From JBBROS01 sp964246015 (GTDB lineage Bacteria > Pseudomonadota > Alphaproteobacteria > Acetobacterales > Acetobacteraceae): a stretch of 42,249 nucleotides of DNA. The notes under the pieces are model-generated. The model did not search any database. It saw only the letters and a list, made by a program, of their open reading frames with translations, and was not told the DNA's origin. Shown piece by piece: positions 1-8,215 of the stretch (its first letter is position 1; each line of letters opens with the position of its first letter). The stretch is taken from positions 1 to 42,249 of the forward strand of contig CAXTPG010000034.1 in the NCBI GenBank assembly GCA_964246015.1. The letters are read 5' to 3'. Position numbers and translations under genes: made by a program.

Positions 1-2
1 AC

Positions 3-503
3 CCCGAAATCCTCCCCGTCCTCATCCGCGCCGGCGCCCTGGGCGACAACCTCCCCCGCCGCGACCTCCGCATCTCCCCCCTCCACGCCATGCTCCTCGA
101 CGGCGCCCTCGTCCCCGCCGCCGCCCTCGTCAACGGCACCACCATCACCCAGCCCCCAAACCCCATCAGCATCGAATACGTCCACATCGAACTCGATACC
201 CACGACATCATCCTCGCCGAAGGCGCACCCTCCGAAACCTTCCTCGACGACGACAGCCGCGCCATGTTCCACAATGCCCCCGAATACCGCACCCTCTACC
301 CCGACGCCGCCCCAACCCCACCGCGCTACTGCGCCCCCCGCCTCGAACACGGCCCGGCCCTCCAATCCCTCCGCCGACGCCTCGCCGCCCTGGCCCGAAG
401 CGCCGGCGTTCCGCCGGCCCGCCCACCCCAGACACCCGTTTTTAAGGATGCTCCCATCCCATATTGCAACTCCCGGAATGAACATGGCGCCGCCGGTGGT
501 TGA
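3..503 (+). CDS. Hint_2 (Hedgehog/intein-like) domain protein, 3' part only
   Basis: The gene enters from the left edge, so its start is missing. The frame is open from base 3 and ends at 501-503. The translation carries marks of the alphaproteobacterial Hint_2 family: HAMLLDG, VNGTTI, YVHIELDTHDIILAEG and then ETFLDDDSRAMF. This family is usually the C-terminal module of exported or surface proteins; whether it self-cleaves here cannot be told from this fragment. The last ~40 codons look non-native. They run through a palindromic repeat at 399-418, read as RSAGVPPA, and then a less GC-rich stretch that resembles intergenic DNA. The native stop may have been lost. The next gene is a glycosyltransferase on the same strand. 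Confidence 0.75.
   Translation, partial: PEILPVLIRAGALGDNLPRRDLRISPLHAMLLDGALVPAAALVNGTTITQPPNPISIEYVHIELDTHDIILAEGAPSETFLDDDSRAMFHNAPEYRTLYPDAAPTPPRYCAPRLEHGPALQSLRRRLAALARSAGVPPARPPQTPVFKDAPIPYCNSRNEHGAAGG
399..418. repeat. Palindromic repeat, copy 1 (AGCGCCGGCG type)
   Basis: The 20-base block AGCGCCGGCGTTCCGCCGGC contains the inverted arms GCCGGCG and CGCCGGC. It recurs at 2504-2523 with one base changed (T410 becomes C2515). This copy lies in frame inside the tail of the Hint-domain gene and is translated as SAGVPPA. Palindromes of this type are dispersed in many GC-rich bacterial genomes. Confidence 0.7.
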
Positions 504-552
504 TCTTCCCTGAAGGCGCGTCCCCCAATACGCCCTCGACCGGAGACGCACC

Positions 553-2505
553 GTGACCACCCCCACCCTGCCCGACCCGCTCTCCGCACCCCTCCGTGGC
601 CGCCTCGACGAAGCCGGCCCCACCCGCATCGCCGGCTGGGCCGAGGACGGGCCCACCCCCACCCGCCTCACCATCCTCGACAACGGCACCCCCCTCGCCA
701 CCATCGACGCCGACCGTCACCGCCCCGACCTCGAAGCCGTCGGCATCGGCACCGGCCGCCACGGCTTCGTCTTCACCCCCCCAACCCCACTCGACCCCGA
801 AGCCCGCCACATCATCCGCGTCCAACGCGAAAGCGACGCAAGCACCCTCCCCAACTCCCCCTGGATCCTCGAAGCCACCACCTGCCGCGGCCACATAGAC
901 GTCGCGACCCGGACCCGCCTCGCCGGCTGGGCCCTCGACGAGTCCGACCCCGACGGCGTCGCGACCCTCCTTCTCCTCCACAACCAGGCCACCCTCGCCC
1001 GCATCGTCGCCAACGCCTACCGCCCGGACCTCGCCGCCGCCGCCATCGGCCGCGCCTGGCACGGATTCGAACTCGAACTCCCCGCCCGACTCGCCCCCGA
1101 CGAACACCACCGCCTCCGCCTCGTCCGGGAACGGGACGGCGCCGAACTCCCGGGATCCCCCATCGACATCCCCCCCGCCGCCCCCTTCGACCCGGCGCTC
1201 GAACACGCCGTCGCCCAGGCCATCGCTGCCATCGAAACCCCCGCCCACCAGGCCCGCGCCCTCCGCTTCCTCGCCGAACAGGCCGACCGCCTCCGCGCCC
1301 GCCACGCCGATACCCAGGCCCGGCGCACCGAACGCCACACCGCCCGCACCCGCCGCCGCCAGCACGGCCCCACCGCCGAAACCCCCGACCCGCCGCGACG
1401 CGCCCTGGTCATCGACGAACAGGCCCCCGCACCCGGCCGCGACGCCGGGTCGCAGGCCATCCTCTCACACATCCGCGCCCTCCAGCGCCTCGGCTACGAA
1501 GTCACCCTCGTGGCCTCCGAGGCCATGAACCACCCGGCGCCCGAACACCCCCCGGGCCTGCTCTGGTGCGCCGCCCCCTTCTTCGCCTCGGTCGAGGAGG
1601 TGCTGCGCCGCCAATCCGACTGCTTCGACGTCGTCTATCTGCACCGGGCCAACACCGCCGCCCGCTACATGGCCCTCGCCCGCGCCACCATGCCCCGCGC
1701 CCGCATCCTCTACAGCGTCGCGGACCTCCACCACCTCCGCCTGGAACGCCAGGCGCATATCGAGCAGCGGCCCGAGCTCCTCGCCCTCGCCCGCCGCATG
1801 CGCCTGCAGGAATGCACCGCCGCCTGGTCCGCCGACGCCGTCATCACCCACTCATGGGACGAGCTGGCGCTCCTCCGCCGCGCCGTCCCGGAGGCCGAGG
1901 TCCACCGCGTCGCCTGGGACATCCCCCGCCGCCCCCCGCCCCCCGCCTTTGCCCGCCGCCGAGGTCTCGCCTTCATCGGCCGCTACGCCCACGCCCCGAA
2001 CGCCGATGCGGCCGAATGGCTCGTCGAGGCCGTCATGCCGCTCGTCTGGGCAAGCAACCCCGACATCCCCTGCCATCTGGTCGGCGCCGACATGCCCCCT
2101 CGCATCCGCGCCCTCGCTGGCCGCCGGGTCCACATCCCGGGCCACGTCCCGGATCTCGGGCCGGCCGTGTTCGACCGCGTCCGCCTGACCGTCGCCCCCC
2201 TGCGCTACGGCGCCGGCATCAAGGGCAAGATCCTGGAAAGCCTGGCCGCCGGCATCCCCTGCGCCATGACCCCCATCGCCGCCGAGGGCCTGTCCCAGAC
2301 CCAAGCCTTCGCATCCGTCACCGCCCCGGACGCCCCCGCCCTGGCCGCCCTGATCCTGACCCTGCACGACGACCCCCGGGCAAACCAGGCCGCCGCGAAA
2401 ACCGGCCAGGCCATCCTGGAACACGGCTTCACCGAGCATTCGGTCACACAAGCCCTGAAATCCGCCTTGGAAGGCCGCCCCCCCACCGTAGCGCCCGCCT
2501 CGTAG
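553..2505 (+). CDS. Glycosyltransferase (GT4-type C-terminal domain) with duplicated N-terminal domain
   Basis: A 650-residue protein that starts at GTG 553, with GGAG seven bases upstream. Residues ~13-105 and ~110-205 are two copies of a ~95-residue module. The shared pattern is RLAGWA-D at the front, then YRPDL or HRPDL, IG, HGF, and a closing LP-SP. Residues ~215-275 are Arg- and Ala-rich and probably helical. From ~280 the sequence is a GT-B glycosyltransferase of the Glyco_trans_1_4 kind, with FIGRYAHAPNADA and the nucleotide-sugar motif PLRYGAGIKGKILESLAAG. It should transfer a sugar from a nucleotide-sugar donor in the cytoplasm; the acceptor is unknown. The Hint-domain gene upstream suggests a surface product. 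Its TAG stop is fused to the second copy of the palindromic repeat. Confidence 0.8.
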   Translation: MTTPTLPDPLSAPLRGRLDEAGPTRIAGWAEDGPTPTRLTILDNGTPLATIDADRHRPDLEAVGIGTGRHGFVFTPPTPLDPEARHIIRVQRESDASTLPNSPWILEATTCRGHIDVATRTRLAGWALDESDPDGVATLLLLHNQATLARIVANAYRPDLAAAAIGRAWHGFELELPARLAPDEHHRLRLVRERDGAELPGSPIDIPPAAPFDPALEHAVAQAIAAIETPAHQARALRFLAEQADRLRARHADTQARRTERHTARTRRRQHGPTAETPDPPRRALVIDEQAPAPGRDAGSQAILSHIRALQRLGYEVTLVASEAMNHPAPEHPPGLLWCAAPFFASVEEVLRRQSDCFDVVYLHRANTAARYMALARATMPRARILYSVADLHHLRLERQAHIEQRPELLALARRMRLQECTAAWSADAVITHSWDELALLRRAVPEAEVHRVAWDIPRRPPPPAFARRRGLAFIGRYAHAPNADAAEWLVEAVMPLVWASNPDIPCHLVGADMPPRIRALAGRRVHIPGHVPDLGPAVFDRVRLTVAPLRYGAGIKGKILESLAAGIPCAMTPIAAEGLSQTQAFASVTAPDAPALAALILTLHDDPRANQAAAKTGQAILEHGFTEHSVTQALKSALEGRPPTVAPAS

Positions 2506-2523
2506 CGCCGGCGTCCCGCCGGC
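2504..2523. repeat. Palindromic repeat, copy 2 (AGCGCCGGCG type)
   Basis: Matches the block at 399-418 in 19 of 20 bases. It begins inside the TAG stop of the glycosyltransferase gene (2503-2505), so both copies sit at the 3' ends of adjacent genes. It could form a stem-loop with the arms GCCGGCG and CGCCGGC and act as a terminator-like element. Confidence 0.7.
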
Positions 2524-2530
2524 ACCGCCC

Positions 2531-2770
2531 CTACCGCCGCTCCGCAGGCAAAGCCGCCGGCTTCCCCTTCACCCCACCCTCACGCTCCACACCCTTCTTC
2601 GGCACAACCCCGAACGCCCGCGGGATATCCTGCTCGAACGTCCGGGGAATATCCTTCTGGAACGTCCGCCGCACGTCGTCGAAGAAATCCGCCCGATGCA
2701 CCGACGGCGGCGCCGGCCCGGCGACCCCGGCCACCGCCAGAACCCCCAGGACCAGCGCCCCGACCATCAC
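2531..2770 (-). CDS. Small exported protein of unknown function
   Basis: Encodes about 79 residues. The N-terminus is a short hydrophobic run (VGALVLGVLAVAGVAGPA) that reads as a signal peptide or membrane anchor. The rest is charged: FFDDVRRTFQKDIPRTFEQ holds two near-repeats of RTFxxDIPR, and the tail is basic. The start is either GTG 2770, which overlaps the aldehyde dehydrogenase stop as GTGA, or ATG 2767. The overlap implies translational coupling to that gene. I do not recognise a family. It could also be a chance open frame, though the signal-like start and the coupling argue for a real gene. Confidence 0.5.
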   Translation of the reverse strand: MMVGALVLGVLAVAGVAGPAPPSVHRADFFDDVRRTFQKDIPRTFEQDIPRAFGVVPKKGVEREGGVKGKPAALPAERR

Positions 2771-4200
2771 CCGGCCGCCTGCGTCACGAACTTGAAGTTC
2801 AGATAGGCCTCGATCGCTTCCGAACCGCCTTCCGACCCGTGCCCGCTATCCTTCACGCCACCGAACGGAACCTCCGGCAGCGCCAGCCCGATATGGTTGA
2901 TCGTCATCATTCCGGCCTCGACCGAAGCCGCCACCTTCGCCGCGGTCGATGTCGACCGTGTGAACGCATAGCTCGCCAGCCCATACGGCAGCCGGTTCGC
3001 CTCCTCCACCAGGTCGTCCATCCCGTGGAACGGCGCGATCGCCGCCAGGGGCCCGAACGGCTCCTCGTTCATCACCCGCATCTCGGTATTGACGCCCGTC
3101 ATCACCGTCGGCTCGAAGAAGTTGCCCACGTTCCCGATCCGCTTCCCGCCCGTCCGGATCTCGGCGCCGAGCTGCACCGCGTCGGCGATCAGCGTCTCCA
3201 TCGCCGCCACCCGCCGGGGGTTCGCCAACGGCCCCATCTGCGTGCCCGGCTCCATCCCCGGTCCCACCTTCACCGCCTTCGCCAGTGCCGTGAACCGCTC
3301 CACGAACTGGTCGTACACCGCCTCCTGCACCAGGAACCGCGTCGGGCTGATGCACACCTGCCCGGCATTGCGGAACTTCGACGCCGCCAGCATCTTCGAA
3401 GCCGCTTCGACATCCGCATCCGCGAACACGATCGCCGGGGCATGCCCCCCCAGCTCCATCGTCACCCGCTTCATGTGCAAGCCAGCCAAGGCCGCCAACT
3501 GCTTGCCCACCGCCGTCGATCCCGTGAACGACACCTTCCGGATGACGGGATGCGGGATCAGATACTCCGAGATTTCCGAGGGGACCCCGAACACCAGCTG
3601 CACCACCCCCGCCGGCAACCCGGCGTCGACGTAGCACTTCACCAGCGCCGCGCAGGACGCCGGCGTCTCTTCCGGCCCCTTCACGATGATCGAGCACCCG
3701 GCCGCCAGCGCGATCGCCATCTTCCGGTTCGCCTGGTTGATCGGGAAGTTCCACGGCGTGAACGCCGCGACCGGCCCCACCGGCTCCCGCAGGCTCAGCT
3801 GGTACACCCCCTCGGCCCGGGCCGGGATCACCCGCCCGTACGTGCGCCGAGCCTCCTCCGAAAACCAGTCGATGATGTCGCCGCTGGCCATGATCTCCAT
3901 CTTCGCCTCGGCCAAGGGCTTGCCCTGCTCCAGCGTCATCAACTGCGCGATCTCGTCCGCACGGCTCCGCAGCAGCTCCGCGGCCTTCCGCAACACCTTC
4001 GCGCGATCATAGGCCGAAACCTTCTTCCACGCCGCGAACCCCCGCACCGTCGCCTCCAGCGCCCGGTCCAGATCCGGGATCCCCGCATGGGACAGCAGCC
4101 CGTTCACCTCCCCGGTCGCCGGGTTCAGCACCTCCAGCGTCTTCTTGGACTCGCTCTCCACCCAGGCGCCGTCGATATGCAGCAGGACGTTCGGATACAT
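2767..4200 (-). CDS. NAD(P)-dependent aldehyde dehydrogenase, succinate-semialdehyde dehydrogenase type
   Basis: A 477-residue member of the aldehyde dehydrogenase superfamily, which oxidises an aldehyde to the acid with NAD(P). Visible hallmarks are FTPWNFP (Asn ~151), VKGPEETP (Lys ~174), the general base in MELGG (Glu ~249), and the nucleophile in NAGQVCISP (Cys ~283). Length is normal. ATG 4200 (MYPNVLLHIDG) is preferred over an upstream in-frame start because family members begin this way and a purine-rich stretch precedes it. The closest remembered relatives are succinate-semialdehyde dehydrogenases, but substrate cannot be fixed by eye. It is divergent from an aminotransferase, and a transporter lies beyond, which fits an amine degradation route ending in a semialdehyde. 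Confidence 0.9.
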   Translation of the reverse strand: MYPNVLLHIDGAWVESESKKTLEVLNPATGEVNGLLSHAGIPDLDRALEATVRGFAAWKKVSAYDRAKVLRKAAELLRSRADEIAQLMTLEQGKPLAEAKMEIMASGDIIDWFSEEARRTYGRVIPARAEGVYQLSLREPVGPVAAFTPWNFPINQANRKMAIALAAGCSIIVKGPEETPASCAALVKCYVDAGLPAGVVQLVFGVPSEISEYLIPHPVIRKVSFTGSTAVGKQLAALAGLHMKRVTMELGGHAPAIVFADADVEAASKMLAASKFRNAGQVCISPTRFLVQEAVYDQFVERFTALAKAVKVGPGMEPGTQMGPLANPRRVAAMETLIADAVQLGAEIRTGGKRIGNVGNFFEPTVMTGVNTEMRVMNEEPFGPLAAIAPFHGMDDLVEEANRLPYGLASYAFTRSTSTAAKVAASVEAGMMTINHIGLALPEVPFGGVKDSGHGSEGGSEAIEAYLNFKFVTQAAG

Positions 4201-4271
4201 CGGCTTCTTACCTCGCGTGACCGTTGCCCCATATTGCGCCACACGGCCGCATTGGTCGAGACAAGGGAACC

Positions 4272-5435
4272 ATGCCACCCATCAACCCCCTCCTCGCCGC
4301 CGTCGTTCCGCCGCCCATTCCGCTGGCCCATGCCTGGGCGGCCCGCTACGACGGCCGCCACGGCCCCCTGCTGGACTTCTGCCAGGCCGTCCCCGGCTAC
4401 CCCCCCCACCCCGAGTTCCTCGCCCGAAGCGCCGCCGCCGCCGCCGACCCGGCCAACGCCCGCTACGGCCTCATCCCCGGCGACCTCGCCCTCCGCGAAG
4501 CCCACGCCCGGGACCTCTCCACCACCTACGCCGGGTCCATAACGCCGGACCAGACCGCCATCACCGCCGGCTGCAACCAGGCCTTCGTGGTCGCTCTCAT
4601 GACCCTCGCCCAGCGCGGCGACAGCGTCCTCCTCCCCACCCCCTGGTTCTGGAACCACCAGCAGAGCTGCGCCATGCTCGGCATCGAGCCCCGCGCCCTC
4701 CCCTGCCGCCCCGAAGCCGCCTTCATCCCGGACGCCGACGAGGCCGAATCCCTCATCGACGCCACCACCCGCGCCATCCTGCTCATCACCCCCAACAACC
4801 CCACCGGCGCCGTCTACCCCGCCGAGACCATCGCCCGCTTCCATGCCCTGTGCGCGAAACACAACCTCGCCCTCATCCTCGACGAGACCTACAAGGACTT
4901 CCTGCCCCAGGCCCAGGCCCGCGCCCACGACTTGTTCCAGGATCCCGCCTGGCCCGCCCACCTCATCCAGATCTACAGCTTCTCGAAAGCCTACTGCATC
5001 CCCGGACACCGCATCGGCTCCCTCGTCGCCGACGCCGCCTTCATCGCCCAGGCCACCAAGATCCTCGACTGCCTCCATATCTGCCCGCAGCGCGCCGCCC
5101 AATCCGTCCTCGCCTGGGCCATCCCCGCCCTCCAGGACTGGCGCGCCCAGAACCGGGCCACCATCAACGCCCGCGCCGCCACCGTCGCCGCAGCCCTCGA
5201 AACCCTTCCCGCCTGGCGCCTGGACTCCCTCGGCGCCTATTTCGCCTACCTCCACGCCCCCGCCGCGAAAAACGCCGAGCACCTCGCCACCACCCTCGGT
5301 ATCCTGGCCCTGCCCGGCACCGCCTTCGGTCCCGGCCAGGACCACCACGTCCGCCTCGCCTTCGCCAACGCCGACCACCCCGCCATCCGCGAAGCCGCAC
5401 GCCGCCTCAGCGAAGACGGGTCCCCCCGCTTCTGA
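4272..5435 (+). CDS. PLP-dependent aminotransferase, class I/II
   Basis: A 387-residue fold-type I aminotransferase. It shows NNPTGAVYP in the small-domain/PLP region, LILDETYKDF with the pyridine-binding Asp, and IYSFSKAYCIPGHRIG with the lysine that forms the Schiff base. ATG 4272 (MPPINPLL) has AAGGGAAC just upstream; an in-frame ATG at 4224 adds an unlikely leader that overlaps the promoter region of the divergent gene. The amino-group donor and acceptor are not evident. With the divergent aldehyde dehydrogenase and the following ABC transporter, a role in catabolism of an imported amino compound is plausible. Its stop codon abuts the stop of the convergent permease gene with no spacer (TGATCA at 5433-5438). 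Confidence 0.88.
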   Translation: MPPINPLLAAVVPPPIPLAHAWAARYDGRHGPLLDFCQAVPGYPPHPEFLARSAAAAADPANARYGLIPGDLALREAHARDLSTTYAGSITPDQTAITAGCNQAFVVALMTLAQRGDSVLLPTPWFWNHQQSCAMLGIEPRALPCRPEAAFIPDADEAESLIDATTRAILLITPNNPTGAVYPAETIARFHALCAKHNLALILDETYKDFLPQAQARAHDLFQDPAWPAHLIQIYSFSKAYCIPGHRIGSLVADAAFIAQATKILDCLHICPQRAAQSVLAWAIPALQDWRAQNRATINARAATVAAALETLPAWRLDSLGAYFAYLHAPAAKNAEHLATTLGILALPGTAFGPGQDHHVRLAFANADHPAIREAARRLSEDGSPRF

Positions 5436-6227
5436 TCACCGCCACGCCAGCAACCTCCGCTCCAGCCGCCCCAGCACCCACGCCACCGTCAGCCCCAGCG
5501 CCGACAGCACGACGATCCCCGCCAGCAGATCCTCCGTGTCATAGAGATTCCCCGCCTGCAGCACGAACGCCCCGATCCCCCGCTCCGCCCCGATCATCTC
5601 CGCCGCCACCAGCAGGATGATCGCGATCGAACTCGTCACCCGAAACGAGCTCAGGATCGACGGCAACACTCCCGGCAGCACGATCTTCCACAATATCGCC
5701 CCACGCCCCAGCCCGAACGCCTGCCCCATCCGCACCAGCCCCCGCGGCAATGCATCGATCCCCGCCGCCGTGTTGATCACCGTCGGAAAGAACACGCCGA
5801 ACGCCAGCGTCATCACCTTCGACCCCTCCCCGATCCCGAACCAGATGATGAACAGCGGCACCAGCGCGATCTTCGGGATCGGGAACAGCGCCGAAACCAC
5901 CGCGAGCCCGGGCGACCGCGCCAGGCTCGACAACCCCACCGCGAACCCCAGCGCCACCCCGCACACGGTCCCCGCACTCCACCCGATCGCCAGCCGCTGC
6001 AACGACGCCCCCAGATGCCGCCACAACTCCCCGCTGACCGAGAGCGCCCATAACGCCCGCCCGATCGCCAGCGGAGGCGGCAGGAACCGCGTGTCGATCC
6101 ATCCCGCGCTCGCCGCCCCCTGCCACAGCAGCACGATCCCCGCCAGCGTCGCCGCCGAAGCCCACGGCACGCTCCGCGGCGCAAACCCTCGCGCCCGGAA
6201 CCGCACCGGCCCCGAAAGCTCAGCCAC
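5436..6227 (-). CDS. ABC transporter permease, TauC/SsuC-like
   Basis: A 263-residue inner-membrane permease of the BPD_transp_1 type. It has about six hydrophobic segments and a well-conserved coupling region, including the EAA-like segment around GQAFGLGRGAILWKIVLPGVLPSI. The family imports sulfonates, taurine, nitrate or similar small organic anions. I chose GTG 6227, eight bases into the end of the ATPase gene, because GGGAG stands seven bases upstream. An ATG at 6257 would add an Arg-rich leader without a well-spaced ribosome site. It is the last gene of a minus-strand set ordered substrate-binding protein, ATPase, permease. Confidence 0.9.
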   Translation of the reverse strand: MAELSGPVRFRARGFAPRSVPWASAATLAGIVLLWQGAASAGWIDTRFLPPPLAIGRALWALSVSGELWRHLGASLQRLAIGWSAGTVCGVALGFAVGLSSLARSPGLAVVSALFPIPKIALVPLFIIWFGIGEGSKVMTLAFGVFFPTVINTAAGIDALPRGLVRMGQAFGLGRGAILWKIVLPGVLPSILSSFRVTSSIAIILLVAAEMIGAERGIGAFVLQAGNLYDTEDLLAGIVVLSALGLTVAWVLGRLERRLLAWR

Positions 6228-6999
6228 CCACCCGCTCCCGCGCCGCCGCCGCCGCATCCCCCCGGATCATGTCCCACAGCTCCCGCTCCACCGCGACCAG
6301 CGCCGGGTCCCCCACCTCCCGCCCCGCGATCGGCCGATCGATCGCCACCACATCCCGCACCCGCCCGGGCCTGCGCGACAGCACCGCCACCTGGTGCCCC
6401 AACCGGACCGCCTCGGCCAGGTTGTGCGTTACATAGATCGTCGTGGTCCCCGCCCCCTCGATCAGCCCGGCGAACTCGTCCAGCAGCAACGCCCGCGTCT
6501 GCGCATCCAGCGCCGATAGCGGCTCATCCATCAGCAGAACCGCCGGCCGCACCGCCAGCGCCCGCGCGATCGCCACCCGCTGCCGCATCCCCCCCGACAA
6601 CTGCTTCGGCCACGCCCCGGCAAACTCCGACAACCCCGTCAGCGCCAGAACCTCCGCCACCCGGTCACGCCGGGCCGCCGCGCCCAACCGTCCCTCCAAC
6701 GGCAAGGCCACGTTCCCCGCCACCGTCCGCCAGGGCAGCAACGCAAAATCCTGGAACACCGGCGTCAATGCATTGAGGCAATCCGCTCCCACCCGCCCCT
6801 CGACCACCACCCGCCCCGCCGAAGGCGCGATCAACCCGCCCACGATCCCCAGCAACGTGCTCTTGCCGCACCCCGAAGGCCCCACCAGCACCAGCACCCG
6901 CCCCGGCGCCGCCACCAGATCGATCTCATCCAGCACCTGCAGCCCGTCATACCGGTGCGACACCCCCTCGATCCGCACCTCGACCCGGGACGCGGTCAT
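6220..6999 (-). CDS. ABC transporter ATP-binding protein, TauB/SsuB-like
   Basis: A 259-residue nucleotide-binding subunit that powers the adjacent permease from the cytoplasmic side. It has Walker A GPSGCGKST, the Q-loop region VFQDFALLPW, signature LSGGMRQRVAIARAL, Walker B VLLMDEPLSALD, and the switch histidine in YVTHNLAEA. ATG 6999 (MTASRVEV) is the likely start; a TTG further up is also in frame. Its stop overlaps the permease start by eight bases, so the two are probably coupled. The separate upstream gene for the binding protein is 128 bp away across a large inverted repeat. Confidence 0.92.
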   Translation of the reverse strand: MTASRVEVRIEGVSHRYDGLQVLDEIDLVAAPGRVLVLVGPSGCGKSTLLGIVGGLIAPSAGRVVVEGRVGADCLNALTPVFQDFALLPWRTVAGNVALPLEGRLGAAARRDRVAEVLALTGLSEFAGAWPKQLSGGMRQRVAIARALAVRPAVLLMDEPLSALDAQTRALLLDEFAGLIEGAGTTTIYVTHNLAEAVRLGHQVAVLSRRPGRVRDVVAIDRPIAGREVGDPALVAVERELWDMIRGDAAAAARERVGG

Positions 7000-7023
7000 C
7001 CCTCCCGCCAGCAAAGGAGATCA

Positions 7024-7115
7024 ACCACCGAGAACACCAAGATCGCCAAGAAAACACACGGACACCACAGCAAGATCACCCGCCTGCGCTCCGACGCGTT
7101 TGCGTTCTCGGTGGT
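7024..7115. repeat. Intergenic inverted repeat between transporter genes
   Basis: ACCACCGAGAAC at 7024-7035 and GTTCTCGGTGGT at 7104-7115 are perfect 12-base inverted arms around 68 bases. The interior is richer in A (for example AAGAAAACACAC) than the neighbouring DNA. The element sits between the stop of the substrate-binding protein gene and the start of the ATPase gene, so the mRNA would fold there. Similar CACCGAGAAC...GTTCTCGGTG palindromes are dispersed in proteobacterial genomes. A likely effect is transcript stabilisation, or dampening of expression between the two genes. Confidence 0.7.
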
Positions 7116-7127
7116 GAATGCCTCGCC

Positions 7128-8132
7128 TCACTTAACCGAAAGCGCCCCAATGAACCGGGTATCGATCACCTCCGAGGCCTCCACCGCCGTCTTCACGAGC
7201 CCCTGCGCGACGAACCACTTCAACTGCGCCGCCACATCCTCGACATCCAGCTTCCCCCCTTCGTCGTAGTACCCCACCCCCTCCACGATCTTCCGCGCCG
7301 CCTCCGGGTCCCCCACGAACACATACTTCGTCAGCAGCGGAAACATCGCCTCCGTCTTGGCATCCCGGATCGGCTTCCCCGCCCCGTCCAGCCGCAGGAA
7401 CGCCTCCCGGAAATCCGCGACCCCCCGCTGATACGCCCGCGCAAACCGATGCAACGCATCCGCCCGCTTCTCCAGCATCGCGCTCGGCGCAAACACCGCC
7501 GTCAGCTGATACGGCACGACATCGCCCACCCAGGCGATGATCCGCGCCTCCCCCGACGCCTCCAGCGGTTTCGCCTGGCTCGCCACCGCCATCGTCGCGT
7601 CGATCTGCCCCGTCCGGACCGCCGCGATCATGTTCCCGATCGTCTGCAAAGGCCGCAGCGTCACGGTCTTCAGCTCGAACCCCTCCTTCTCCGCGATCCG
7701 CCCTGCGATGTAATGGAACGAGGACCCGAACTGCGTGATCCCCAGGCTCCGCCCCGGCAGCTTCGCGACGTTCGTAAGCCCCGCCTCGTACGCCGCCTTC
7801 GACACCAGCACCGCCGTTCCCTCATACCCCTTCTGCTCGTGCAACCCGCCGCCGATCACCTTCAGCGTCCCCCGCCCCGCCAGGCTGAAGAACCCCCCCG
7901 TCAGCGCCGTGATCCCCACGTCGATGTCCCCGCTCACCGCCGCCGCCGCGATCGGCTGCGCCGCCTCGAAGAACCGGAAGCTCGCATCCAGCCCCTCGTC
8001 TCGGAAATATCCCCGCTCCATCGCGATGTACAGCGGGGCCGGCGACAGCGTGTGCAGCAGCCCGATCCGCAGCGGCTCGGCCGCCTGCGCAGGCAGCGCC
8101 AGCAGGCAGGCGAGCAGGATGATCACGCGCAT
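7128..8132 (-). CDS. ABC transporter substrate-binding protein, NMT1/TauA/SsuA-like
   Basis: A 334-residue periplasmic binding protein. It opens with a clear Sec signal peptide (VIILLACLLALPAQA, cleaved before AEPLRIG) followed by the family pattern of two lobes, including LYIAMERGYFRDEGLD and DVGITALTGG. ATG 8132 is chosen because GGGGGA lies seven bases upstream and the signal peptide starts there. Family members bind sulfonates, nitrate, thiamine precursors or aromatic acids; the ligand here is unknown. It heads the transporter set, with the ATPase and permease downstream. Confidence 0.88.
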   Translation of the reverse strand: MRVIILLACLLALPAQAAEPLRIGLLHTLSPAPLYIAMERGYFRDEGLDASFRFFEAAQPIAAAAVSGDIDVGITALTGGFFSLAGRGTLKVIGGGLHEQKGYEGTAVLVSKAAYEAGLTNVAKLPGRSLGITQFGSSFHYIAGRIAEKEGFELKTVTLRPLQTIGNMIAAVRTGQIDATMAVASQAKPLEASGEARIIAWVGDVVPYQLTAVFAPSAMLEKRADALHRFARAYQRGVADFREAFLRLDGAGKPIRDAKTEAMFPLLTKYVFVGDPEAARKIVEGVGYYDEGGKLDVEDVAAQLKWFVAQGLVKTAVEASEVIDTRFIGALSVK

Positions 8133-8215
8133 GTCCGTTCCCCCGGTTCGTTCGCCCGTGGATGCCACAACCCCGCACGGTTGCACAGGCGCGCCCCTGC
8201 CCCCATACCCCGCCC

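Noticed and set aside
442..1365. Minus-strand Gly/Val/Ala-rich open frame
   Set aside because: Antisense shadow of the glycosyltransferase; composition is typical of GC-rich reverse frames and no domain is seen.
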